7,774 bases of DNA, taken from positions 1 to 7,774 of the forward strand of contig SBBK01000040.1 in assembly GCA_005240025.1 (NCBI GenBank). The letters run 5' to 3'. Positions 1 to 6,128 of the stretch are shown here, in pieces. The notes under the pieces were generated by a model. That model was given only the letters and a program-made list of their open reading frames with translations. It did no database searches and was not told where the DNA came from. The translations under genes were made by a program, and so were the position numbers. Numbering within the stretch: the stretch's first letter is position 1; each line of letters starts with the position of its first letter. Origin of the DNA: an archaeon (GTDB lineage Archaea > Thermoproteota > Nitrososphaeria > Nitrososphaerales > Nitrosopumilaceae).

Positions 1-1
1 A

Positions 2-55
2 CTGGTCCTTGCTGATCACGCACTCGTTGGTGGGTTTATCAAACCAGTTTTGTGA
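2..55 (+). CDS. aroC: chorismate synthase, C-terminal end only (partial)
   Basis: An open frame enters from the left edge and ends at TGA 53-55. The 17 visible residues read LVLADHALVGGFIKPVL. The stretch LVLADHxL resembles the C-terminal helix of archaeal chorismate synthases, which usually end in a run like MVALVLADHxL. Chorismate synthase makes chorismate from 5-enolpyruvylshikimate 3-phosphate, the step just before the chorismate mutase encoded next. The stop lies 3 nt before that ATG, so the two genes are almost certainly co-transcribed. The call rests on a very short tail plus context. Any protein ending in this way would fit the sequence alone, but the pathway match makes aroC by far the best reading. 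Confidence 0.66.
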   Translation: MVLADHALVGGFIKPVL

Positions 56-58
56 AAA

Positions 59-1429
59 ATGACAGACATTGATCAGCTACGAAACAAAATTGATGACGTT
101 ACACTTCAGATGCTGAGATTGTTAAAGCAGCGAACCGACATTGCGAGTCAAATTGGAAATCTCAAAAGGAACAGCGGCATTGGTGTTTTTGATGAGATCC
201 GTGAGGAACAGCTCCGCTCCGAGGTAAGCCTGCTTTGCAGGGAGATTGGTCTTGAGGAGGATCTTGGGAAGAAGTTTCTCAACTTTTTGTTAAATGAATC
301 GATAAAAGTTCAAACAGACGGCAGGCAGACGCATCTGACAATTTTTGCAAAGGCAAAGAGCCTTGAACAACAAGGTAAAAAAATAATCCATCTTGAAGTC
401 GGCGAGCCTGACCTTGCGCCGCCCCAGCAGGTCAAAGGCGCCCTAGCTGAGGCACTTGACAAAGGATTTGTGAGGTATGGACCGGCTGCGGGGATGCCCC
501 ATCTGAGGTCTGCTCTTGCAGAACATTTCTCTGCAAAATTTGGCGCTCCAGTAAAGCAGGAAAACATTCTTGTATCTCCTGGTGGCAGGTTTGCAATTTA
601 TCTTGCAATGTCTACGCTTTTGAGTCCTGGGGATGAGGTCATAGTAATCGAGCCGGCGTGGCCAGCATACCGCGACTGCGCCATAAATGCTGGCTCAAAG
701 GTTCGAACCGTCGCAACTACTTTGGATGACAGATGGGAGCCATCGCTGGAGCAAATTGAAAAGACGATAAACTCCAACACCAGGATGATAGTTCTAAACT
801 ATCCAAACAATCCCACAGGAAAAATTCTTTTGCCTGAGATTCAAGACAAAATAATCGACATAGCAAGAAAACACGATCTCTATGTCCTAAGCGACGAAAT
901 CTATTCAGAATATGCATTTTCAAGATGGAAGAGTGCGGCGTCTAGCAATTACGAAAAAACCATTGTCACCCAGTCGTTTTCAAAATCGCATGCGATGACG
1001 GGGTTTAGGATCGGATACACAGTCGCAGACCCAAAAATAATTGACATCATGACAAAACTGCAAGCCCTGTGTATCACAAACGTTGCGGAGCCCATCCAGT
1101 ATGCAGCGCTCAAGGCCCTGCAGGCAGACACGTCAGGCAACGTAAAAAGCATTAGAACAAAGCTCGATGTAATAATTTCCGAGGCGAAAAGAGCAGGTCT
1201 TGAGTTTGTCGTCCCAGACGGGGCCATGTACGTCTTTGCCAACGTCCCCAAACCCGGCTTTGATGGAGTCGAGTTTGCAAATAGACTCCTAAACCACGGG
1301 GTTGCCGTTGCCCCAGGCGAGGGCTTTGGCAGCTATAAGGGTTTTATCAGGATTTCTGCCTGCCAGGACGAAAACAAACTAAAGGAGGGGATGAGGCTAT
1401 TAGACGGGGCACTAAGGGAGAACATATGA
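59..1429 (+). CDS. chorismate mutase (AroQ)-aminotransferase class I/II fusion
   Basis: Bifunctional 456-residue protein. Residues 1-88 form an AroQ chorismate mutase helical bundle. R8, R25, K36, D45, R48, E49 and Q85 line up, at a constant offset of three, with the E. coli active-site set R11, R28, K39, D48, R51, E52 and Q88, so this domain should convert chorismate to prephenate. Residues 92-456 are a PLP-dependent fold-type I aminotransferase with VGEPD (114-118), W201, the NNPTG motif (N251), LSDEIY (D279, Y282), the Schiff-base lysine K309 in SFSK, R317, and the carboxylate-binding R431. Both active sites look complete. The start follows the aroC stop by 3 nt, and the stop overlaps tyrA by 4 nt (ATGA). 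The aminotransferase may act on prephenate (giving arogenate) or on 4-hydroxyphenylpyruvate; the sequence alone does not decide. Expected to be cytoplasmic. Confidence 0.93.
   Translation: MTDIDQLRNKIDDVTLQMLRLLKQRTDIASQIGNLKRNSGIGVFDEIREEQLRSEVSLLCREIGLEEDLGKKFLNFLLNESIKVQTDGRQTHLTIFAKAKSLEQQGKKIIHLEVGEPDLAPPQQVKGALAEALDKGFVRYGPAAGMPHLRSALAEHFSAKFGAPVKQENILVSPGGRFAIYLAMSTLLSPGDEVIVIEPAWPAYRDCAINAGSKVRTVATTLDDRWEPSLEQIEKTINSNTRMIVLNYPNNPTGKILLPEIQDKIIDIARKHDLYVLSDEIYSEYAFSRWKSAASSNYEKTIVTQSFSKSHAMTGFRIGYTVADPKIIDIMTKLQALCITNVAEPIQYAALKALQADTSGNVKSIRTKLDVIISEAKRAGLEFVVPDGAMYVFANVPKPGFDGVEFANRLLNHGVAVAPGEGFGSYKGFIRISACQDENKLKEGMRLLDGALRENI
1416..1420 (+). promoter_or_regulatory. ribosome binding site of tyrA
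   Basis: GGGAG sits 5 nt upstream of the tyrA ATG (1426), inside the 3' end of the fusion gene. It supports the ATG that overlaps the preceding stop and suggests internal initiation on the polycistronic mRNA. It is the clearest Shine-Dalgarno site in the window. Confidence 0.6.
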
Positions 1430-2280
1430 AGAAAAGCATCACAATTCTGGGGGCTGGCGGAAAGATGGGCCAGTGGTTTACCAAGTATTTCACGGCCCAA
1501 GACTACGAAGTAGTGGGTTTCGATTCAGAGTCGCCAATAACGGACAAGGCAGTCAAGAAGGCAAGCTCCCTTGTTGGTGCCGTTTTGAATGCAGACATTG
1601 TTCTTTTGTGCACACCCACAAGACGCACACCCGAGATAATCAGACTCATTGCCAAAGAAATGAGACGCGGTTCGTATCTGATCGAGATATCCTCTCAAAA
1701 ATCAAAGACGGTTTCCGCGCTGCTGAAGATGCCCTCAAAAATAAATCCGGTCTGCATCCACCCCATGTTTGGCCCAGGTGCAAAGAAGGTCAAGGGCCAA
1801 AACATCATTTCCATCCCGATCAGGGATGCGAAAAACGAGCTCAACATGGTCAAGTCGCTCTTTGAGGGAGCAAATTTTGTTACAATTGATGCTGCCGAGC
1901 ACGATAAAAAAATAGCAATAATTTTGGGCCTCACACATCTGATGAACCTGGTGTTTGCAAACATTTTAGCCAAGGACGACAAAGTTTCGCTAACAGAACG
2001 CATGTCCGGCACCACATTTAAGATCCAAAAAATTCTATCCGAGAGCATAATGACAGAATCTACTGAGCTCATCGAAACCATCATATCAAATCCAGAGATC
2101 AGAAGAGCTGCAGAAGAGTTTTGGAAGGACATCGGACGACTCCTCACAGACATTCAGGAAGGAAAATCAGAAGACATCAGCAATTACATCAAGTCTGTAC
2201 AAGAGAGGCTTGGCAAGAATTCCAGTCTTGAAGTGTCTTACAAAAAACTGAATACGATGATCAACGCAATCGAAAAGTAA
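1426..2280 (+). CDS. tyrA: TyrA-family prephenate/arogenate dehydrogenase
   Basis: This 284-residue protein has the usual length of a monofunctional TyrA. It begins with a Rossmann nucleotide-binding loop, GAGGKMG at 9-15, and an acidic D33 at the end of the second strand, which favours NAD+ over NADP+ (inference). The catalytic region includes HPMFGP (H112), matching the His that takes part in oxidative decarboxylation, followed by the helical dimerisation domain with AEHD (157-160) and GLTHLMN (H171). It should convert prephenate to 4-hydroxyphenylpyruvate, or arogenate to tyrosine. I cannot tell which from sequence, and the upstream aminotransferase makes arogenate a real possibility. A GGAG ribosome-binding site (1417-1420) lies 5 nt before the ATG, which overlaps the preceding stop. 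No ACT domain is visible, so tyrosine feedback through such a domain is not expected. Confidence 0.93.
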   Translation: MKKSITILGAGGKMGQWFTKYFTAQDYEVVGFDSESPITDKAVKKASSLVGAVLNADIVLLCTPTRRTPEIIRLIAKEMRRGSYLIEISSQKSKTVSALLKMPSKINPVCIHPMFGPGAKKVKGQNIISIPIRDAKNELNMVKSLFEGANFVTIDAAEHDKKIAIILGLTHLMNLVFANILAKDDKVSLTERMSGTTFKIQKILSESIMTESTELIETIISNPEIRRAAEEFWKDIGRLLTDIQEGKSEDISNYIKSVQERLGKNSSLEVSYKKLNTMINAIEK

Positions 2281-2684
2281 TGCGTGCCACAAAAATTGTA
2301 ACATCCTTTGTGACAAACGGTAATCGGTTTCTCATTCTCAGGCGAAGCAATCACGTAAAGACGATGAAGGGCTTGTGGGGCGGGATAAGCGGCATAATCG
2401 AGGGTGACGAAGACCCCCTTGAACGCGCAAAGATCGAGATATTTGAAGAGATTGGCGCCGACAGCCGGAGGATTCGCCTTCTCAAGGCCGGTGAACAGAT
2501 GGCAATATCGTCACCGCAGTATCTCAATCACAGGTGGATAGTCTTTCCGTTTTTGTTTTCGCTGGAGCCGCCAGACATCTCGCTGAACTGGGAAAACGAG
2601 GCATACAGGTGGATAAAGCCGGATGAAATTCACAAATACAGTACCGTGCCGAGCTTAGACTTGGTCTTGTTCAATTTGTTGTAG
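2280..2684 (+). CDS. Nudix hydrolase
   Basis: Small 134-residue Nudix protein, presumably hydrolysing a nucleoside diphosphate linked to another group in the cytoplasm. The Nudix box (GX5EX7REUXEEXGU) aligns at residues 38-60: G38, E44, E53, E56, E57 and G59 are present, so the metal-binding glutamates are intact. The usual Arg at position 52 is Ile. An N-terminal strand (IVTSFV) and the GLWGGISG segment before the box fit the fold. The ATG overlaps the tyrA stop by 1 nt (TAATG), so translational coupling is likely. The 3' end overlaps the opposing thiC gene by 30 bp. The substrate cannot be inferred: a housecleaning role is possible, and the place in an aromatic operon may only be positional. 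Confidence 0.88.
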   Translation: MRATKIVTSFVTNGNRFLILRRSNHVKTMKGLWGGISGIIEGDEDPLERAKIEIFEEIGADSRRIRLLKAGEQMAISSPQYLNHRWIVFPFLFSLEPPDISLNWENEAYRWIKPDEIHKYSTVPSLDLVLFNLL

Positions 2685-3995
2685 GTGCTCGCTTTCTTTT
2701 ACGTATTTTCGTTGTTGTGGAAGCATCACATATACACACGCACCGCCGCACATCGTACAGGGGACATTGTTTCCCTTCCTTTGTCCTGTCCTGTTGTGAA
2801 TTCGTGCTGCTTCTTCTGGGTCTATCGATAGCGCAATCTGTTTTTCCCAGTCAAGGGTGCGTCGCGCTTCTGTCATTTTCATGTCCCACACGATTGCCTT
2901 TTCCCTTAGTTTTACTAGGTCACCTGCGTGTGCAGCTATCCTGTATGCAATTAGGCCCTGACGTACCTCTTGTGCGTTTGGAAGTGCGAGGTGTTCTGCA
3001 GGTGTCAGGTAGCACAACAAATCTACGCCCTCGCTTGCAGCAACTGCCGCGCCAATTGCGCTTGAAATGTGGTCGTATCCTGATGCGACATCAGTGACAA
3101 GTGGTCCCAGCACATAATATGGGACATCACCAATGAGTGATTTTGCAAGTCGGACGTTTGCGGCAACCTCGTTTAATGGAACGTGTCCCGGTCCTTCAAC
3201 CATCACTTGTACGTCTTTTTCGTGTGCCTCCTTGGCAAGCCGTGAGATGTTTATCATTTCTTGGATCTGGAGCTCGTCGTGCGAGTCCAAAATGGAGCCA
3301 GGCCTCAGTGCATCACCCAGACTAAATGTAACGTCGTATTTTTTTGCGATTTCAATCAGATAATCATAGTGAGTGATGTAGGGGTTTTCCTTGTCGTATT
3401 TTAGCATCCATGCAGCCGTGATTGTCCCTCCTTTGCTCACTACGCCTCCATATCTCTGCACCTTGAGAATTCGCTTTGCCATCTCTTTTGAGATACCGGA
3501 GTGAATTGTGGTGTAGTCTACGCCGTCTTTTGCGTTGTTTTCAAAGGCCTTGAGGTAGTCGTCCTCGGTAATGTCCAGTGGGTTTTTGTGTTTTTCAACA
3601 CCCCAGTTGTAGGCCTCGTAAATTGGAACTGTTCCAAACGTTATTGGTGCCGCCTCTAGCAATGCCCTTCGAATAAAGCCCACGTTCCCACCGTCACTAA
3701 GATCCATTATGGTGTCGGCGTGGTGCCTTACGGCGATTTTGGCCTTGTCTATTTCTTCGGCCAGATCAACTTTGAGTGTGGAAGTGCCGATGTTGACATT
3801 GACTTTGGTTTTCAGCCCCTTTCCTATCCCTACCCGATGCACCTTTTGCGGTCTGGAGTTGTTGGCCGGAATTATGATTGCACCGCTTGCTATTCCCTTT
3901 CTTAGGAACTCGATTGAAATGTCCTCGTCTCTGGCCACCTGCTTCATTTCGTCGGTTATAGTGCCACGCCTTGCTGCACTTAGCTGCGTTCCCAT
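2655..3995 (-). CDS. thiC: phosphomethylpyrimidine synthase (HMP-P synthase)
   Basis: Radical-SAM enzyme that rearranges 5-aminoimidazole ribotide into 4-amino-5-hydroxymethyl-2-methylpyrimidine phosphate, the pyrimidine half of thiamine. At 446 residues it is the short form found in archaea and many bacteria, without the long N-terminal domain. Visible hallmarks are the MGTQLSAARRG start, NVNIGTS (67-72), MDLSDGG (97-103), RYGGVVSKGG (181-190), LGDALRPG (226-233), EGPGHVP with H271, TPAEHLALP with H335 (the two probable metal-binding histidines), and the C-terminal [4Fe-4S] cluster motif CTMCGGAC (C413, C416, C420). The ATG at 3995 matches the expected family N-terminus and sits 26-27 nt from a TATA box with no Shine-Dalgarno site, implying a leaderless mRNA. 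The last 10 codons, including the stop, lie antisense to the Nudix gene. Confidence 0.97.
   Translation of the reverse strand: MGTQLSAARRGTITDEMKQVARDEDISIEFLRKGIASGAIIIPANNSRPQKVHRVGIGKGLKTKVNVNIGTSTLKVDLAEEIDKAKIAVRHHADTIMDLSDGGNVGFIRRALLEAAPITFGTVPIYEAYNWGVEKHKNPLDITEDDYLKAFENNAKDGVDYTTIHSGISKEMAKRILKVQRYGGVVSKGGTITAAWMLKYDKENPYITHYDYLIEIAKKYDVTFSLGDALRPGSILDSHDELQIQEMINISRLAKEAHEKDVQVMVEGPGHVPLNEVAANVRLAKSLIGDVPYYVLGPLVTDVASGYDHISSAIGAAVAASEGVDLLCYLTPAEHLALPNAQEVRQGLIAYRIAAHAGDLVKLREKAIVWDMKMTEARRTLDWEKQIALSIDPEEAARIHNRTGQRKGNNVPCTMCGGACVYVMLPQQRKYVKESEHLQQIEQDQV
2693..2700 (+). terminator. possible T-rich terminator of the aromatic operon
   Basis: The tract TTTCTTTT begins 9 nt after the Nudix stop, with a further TTTT at about 2706. 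Archaeal RNA polymerase can terminate at T-rich tracts without a hairpin. The tract lies inside the opposing 3' end of thiC, so it is weak evidence. Confidence 0.28.
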
Positions 3996-4000
3996 GTTTC

Positions 4001-4048
4001 TTGTATGCAGGCACCAGATTTAAACAATAGGCACTGCAAAAAATACAA
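4001..4048. repeat. dyad repeat in the thiC/thiDN divergent promoter
   Basis: TGCAG (4006-4010) and CTGCA (4034-4038) are inverted repeats whose midpoint (4022) coincides with the thiC TATA box. Outside them lie TTGTA (4001-4005) and its complement TACAA (4044-4048), offset by an A5 insert on one side. The hexamer AGGCAC also occurs twice exactly 20 bp apart (4009-4014 and 4029-4034). The arrangement could be an operator serving both thiamine genes. Five-base arms can arise by chance, so the role is inference. Confidence 0.35.
4019..4024 (-). promoter_or_regulatory. TATA box of thiC (leaderless)
   Basis: TTTAAA is centred 26.5 bp upstream of the thiC ATG (3995), the normal archaeal distance from TATA box to transcription start. 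No Shine-Dalgarno sequence precedes the ATG, so transcription probably starts at or next to the start codon. Confidence 0.6.
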
Positions 4049-4050
4049 TT
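4043..4050 (+). promoter_or_regulatory. weak TATA-like element of thiD-thiN
   Basis: The A/T-rich element ATACAATT is centred 26.5 bp upstream of the GTG at 4073, the spacing expected for a leaderless transcript. It matches the archaeal TATA consensus only loosely. It overlaps the outer TACAA arm of the dyad. Confidence 0.3.
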
Positions 4051-4072
4051 ATGCCAACACGTAAATGATGCT

Positions 4073-5365
4073 GTGAATATTTTATCGATTGGTGGTACCG
4101 ACCCTTCGTCAGGGGCCGGAATCCAATCAGATGTGAGGGCCGCATCGGTTCTCGGGGCAAACTGTTTTTCAGTGGTAACTGCCGTTACTTTCCAAAACTC
4201 GGCCAAGTTTTATGGTGCGGAGGCAGTTTCTGCAAATTCTGTAAGGAGGCAACTCGGATCAGTCCTTGGCGATTTTGTGGTAGATGTGATCAACATAGGG
4301 ATGGTGTACGATACAAAGACAATAATGGCGATTCATGCAGGTCTGAAAAACCACAAGGCTCCAATCGTACTTGATCCGGTACTTAGGTCCACGACCGGCG
4401 GGGTTTTGCTAAAAAAATCTGCCATTACTGCGTTTAAGCGATTTCTTGTACCCCTCGCATATGCAATGACGCCCAATGTCGGTGAAGCCGAAATACTAAC
4501 AGGCATCAAGATACGCAGTCGCGATGACGCATTGCTTGCTGCAAGAAAACTAGTACAAATGGGGGCAAAAAACGTGATAGTAACAGGATTTACTGAAAAA
4601 GACAGGATGGATGACTTTGTCTATGAAAACGAAAAACAACATGTCATTTCTGGAAAAAAAATCGGAATAGAAAGTCACGGAAGTGGCTGCAACTTTGCAA
4701 TTGCGCTGGCTTATTCGATTGCCAAAAAAAAATCCGTTGTAGAATCGGCAAAATTTGCAAAAAGGTTTGCCCAGGATGCGATAAGAACATCGCAGGCACT
4801 TGGCAGCGGATTCAAAATTACAAATCCAAAGGGAGATAGCCTCAAGGCCGAGCTTGGCTCTGCAGTGTTGAAGTTTTCGGGACTGGATGGCATACATTCT
4901 GTGATTCCAGAATGCCAGTCGAATTTTGTTTTTGCAAAACAAAATCCCCGTTCAGTTTACGATGCCGTAGGTGTGGCCGGAAGAATTGTTAGAGCAGGCG
5001 ACAAAGTTTTTCCGGCAGGTACGCTGGAATATGGCGCATCAAGACATGTAGCTGCTGCTGTTCTTGCGATGCAGAAAAGATTTCCGCAGGTTAGATCTGC
5101 ACTCAACATAAGATTTGATGAGAAATTGATTAAAAAACTTCAAAAAAAATTCAAGGTAACCCATTATGACAGAAGAAAGGAGCCTCAGAGCTCAAAACAG
5201 AGAGAAAACTCGTCGGTTTCCTGGGGAGTCAAGGAAGCAATCAAAGATTTGGCGTCGCCTCCAGACATCATGTACCATAGAGGCGATTTCGGAAAAGAAC
5301 CAATGATACTCGTGTTTGGGAAAAACCCAAAAGACGTGCTGGGCAAAATTATTCAAGCTCTTTGA
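4073..5365 (+). CDS. thiDN: HMP/HMP-P kinase-thiamine phosphate synthase fusion (ThiD-ThiN)
   Basis: Bifunctional 430-residue thiamine enzyme. Residues 1-255 are a ThiD ribokinase-fold kinase: GGTDPSSGAGIQSD (7-20), IVLDPVLRSTTG (98-109), TPNVGEAEIL (133-142) and the anion-hole motif HGSGC with C206. It phosphorylates HMP and HMP-P. Residues 258-430 are ThiN, the archaeal replacement of ThiE that couples HMP-PP with thiazole phosphate to give thiamine phosphate: IPECQSN (278-284), GRIVRAGD (303-310), GASRHV (321-326), NIRFD (345-349), DRRKEP (366-371) and GDFGKEPMI (404-412). No helix-turn-helix precedes ThiN, so this is the enzyme and not the ThiR regulator form. The GTG start is chosen because the family begins at this point and no in-frame ATG lies upstream before a stop at 4028-4030. 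The gene is divergent from thiC, and together they cover the pyrimidine and coupling branches. It contains three A8-A9 runs. Confidence 0.95.
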   Translation: MNILSIGGTDPSSGAGIQSDVRAASVLGANCFSVVTAVTFQNSAKFYGAEAVSANSVRRQLGSVLGDFVVDVINIGMVYDTKTIMAIHAGLKNHKAPIVLDPVLRSTTGGVLLKKSAITAFKRFLVPLAYAMTPNVGEAEILTGIKIRSRDDALLAARKLVQMGAKNVIVTGFTEKDRMDDFVYENEKQHVISGKKIGIESHGSGCNFAIALAYSIAKKKSVVESAKFAKRFAQDAIRTSQALGSGFKITNPKGDSLKAELGSAVLKFSGLDGIHSVIPECQSNFVFAKQNPRSVYDAVGVAGRIVRAGDKVFPAGTLEYGASRHVAAAVLAMQKRFPQVRSALNIRFDEKLIKKLQKKFKVTHYDRRKEPQSSKQRENSSVSWGVKEAIKDLASPPDIMYHRGDFGKEPMILVFGKNPKDVLGKIIQAL

Positions 5366-5397
5366 TACCCAGCTCGAGGATGTTTTTGTCATGGTGC

Positions 5398-5405
5398 ATA
5401 AATAC
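5398..5405 (+). promoter_or_regulatory. TATA box of the nucleotidyltransferase operon
   Basis: ATAAATAC is centred about 25-26 bp upstream of the GTG at 5427. The position fits a leaderless transcript beginning at that GTG and lies downstream of the alternative ATG at 5391. It therefore bears on the choice of start codon and separates this operon from thiDN. Confidence 0.48.
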
Positions 5406-5426
5406 TCTAGATTTTCACCTAAAACT

Positions 5427-6128
5427 GTGAAGGCGATAATTTTGGCAGGCGGCCTGGGCACAAGACTTCAGCCATACACTACGTTTTTGCCAAAACCAAT
5501 GCTGCCGCTTGGTGAAAAGCCGCTTTTGGAGCACCTAATAGAATGGATCAGACGCAGCAAAATAGACGACATAGTTCTCTGTGTAAGTTACCTTAGAAGG
5601 GCAATCGAGGATTATTTTGAAGACGGTAGCAGATTCGGAGTCAAAATTCAGTATGCGGTTGCAGGAAGACCCCTTGCCACGGCTGGCCAGCTAAAGACTG
5701 CAGAATCCTTTGTTGACGACACGTTTGTTTGCGTTTATGGGGATTCTGTGTACAGCTTTAATTTGAATAAAATGATACACCAGCACAAGGCAAAAAACTC
5801 CTTTATCACGATGAGTCTCAACGAATACAAAACCACCATCAAGTACGGCGTCATAGAAACTTCCAAGTCTGGCAAGGTGACAGCGTGGAATGAGAAACCC
5901 GAGATTTCTGCCAACATCAACATGGGGTGTTACGTGATGGAACCACAGGTGATGGGGCTGATTCCCGCAGACAGACCATTTGGAATGGATTATGTCGTAA
6001 GACGGGCACTTGTAAAAAAGAAGTTGGTGTCTAGCTTTATCGTAAAGAACGGTTTCATAGACATTGGCGACAGGGCATCATACAAAAAGGCATACCAGCA
6101 ATTCCGAGAAAAGCTTGGCAATATCTAA
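5427..6128 (+). CDS. sugar-phosphate nucleotidyltransferase (NDP-sugar pyrophosphorylase family)
   Basis: Single-domain nucleotidyltransferase that should join a sugar 1-phosphate to an NTP, releasing pyrophosphate. From the GTG at 5427 it is 233 residues. The signature loop AGGLGTRLQPYT occupies 7-18, followed by PKPMLPLGEKP (K23), PLATAGQLK (82-90), YGDS with metal-binding D106, KYGVIE (139-144), NEKPE (155-159), NMGCYVM (165-171) and FIDIGDRASY (210-219) with a second likely metal ligand. There is no C-terminal left-handed beta-helix, so it lacks the acetyltransferase part of GlmU or ST0452-type enzymes. The GTG gives the canonical MKAIILAGG start and suits the TATA box at 5398-5405. ATG 5391 (245 residues) is the main alternative. 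It is coupled by 1 nt to a GNA1-like gene, which suggests amino-sugar substrates, but glucose or mannose 1-phosphate cannot be excluded. Confidence 0.9.
   Translation: MKAIILAGGLGTRLQPYTTFLPKPMLPLGEKPLLEHLIEWIRRSKIDDIVLCVSYLRRAIEDYFEDGSRFGVKIQYAVAGRPLATAGQLKTAESFVDDTFVCVYGDSVYSFNLNKMIHQHKAKNSFITMSLNEYKTTIKYGVIETSKSGKVTAWNEKPEISANINMGCYVMEPQVMGLIPADRPFGMDYVVRRALVKKKLVSSFIVKNGFIDIGDRASYKKAYQQFREKLGNI

Noticed and set aside
1695..2153. Minus-strand 152-residue frame opposite tyrA.
   Set aside because: It lies entirely within conserved tyrA sequence, and its composition follows from the complementary codons.
2736..2760. ThiC cluster motif spaced CX2CX3C instead of the CX2CX4C known from long ThiC proteins, as a possible defect.
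   Set aside because: As far as I recall, short archaeal and bacterial ThiC proteins commonly have three residues in the second gap. The rest of the enzyme is intact, so I treat it as normal.
2717..3363. Plus-strand frames of 126, 76 and 62 residues opposite thiC.
   Set aside because: They are antisense to strongly conserved thiC sequence and have no family features.
3996..4072. TPP riboswitch controlling thiC or thiDN.
   Set aside because: The 77-bp region is too small for both genes, shows no visible TPP aptamer core, and the promoter spacing leaves no 5' leader to hold one.
4051..4076. Two tiny reading frames (MPTRK and MML) just upstream of thiDN, the second overlapping its GTG, as a possible leader-peptide control.
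   Set aside because: If the transcript is leaderless from 4073, as the TATA-like element suggests, neither is transcribed as part of the mRNA. Frames this short occur by chance.
3766..4206. Minus-strand 146-residue reading frame with several Cys residues spanning the thiC-thiDN promoter.
   Set aside because: It overlaps thiC and thiDN in other frames, crosses both promoters and has no recognisable domain. It is a shadow frame.
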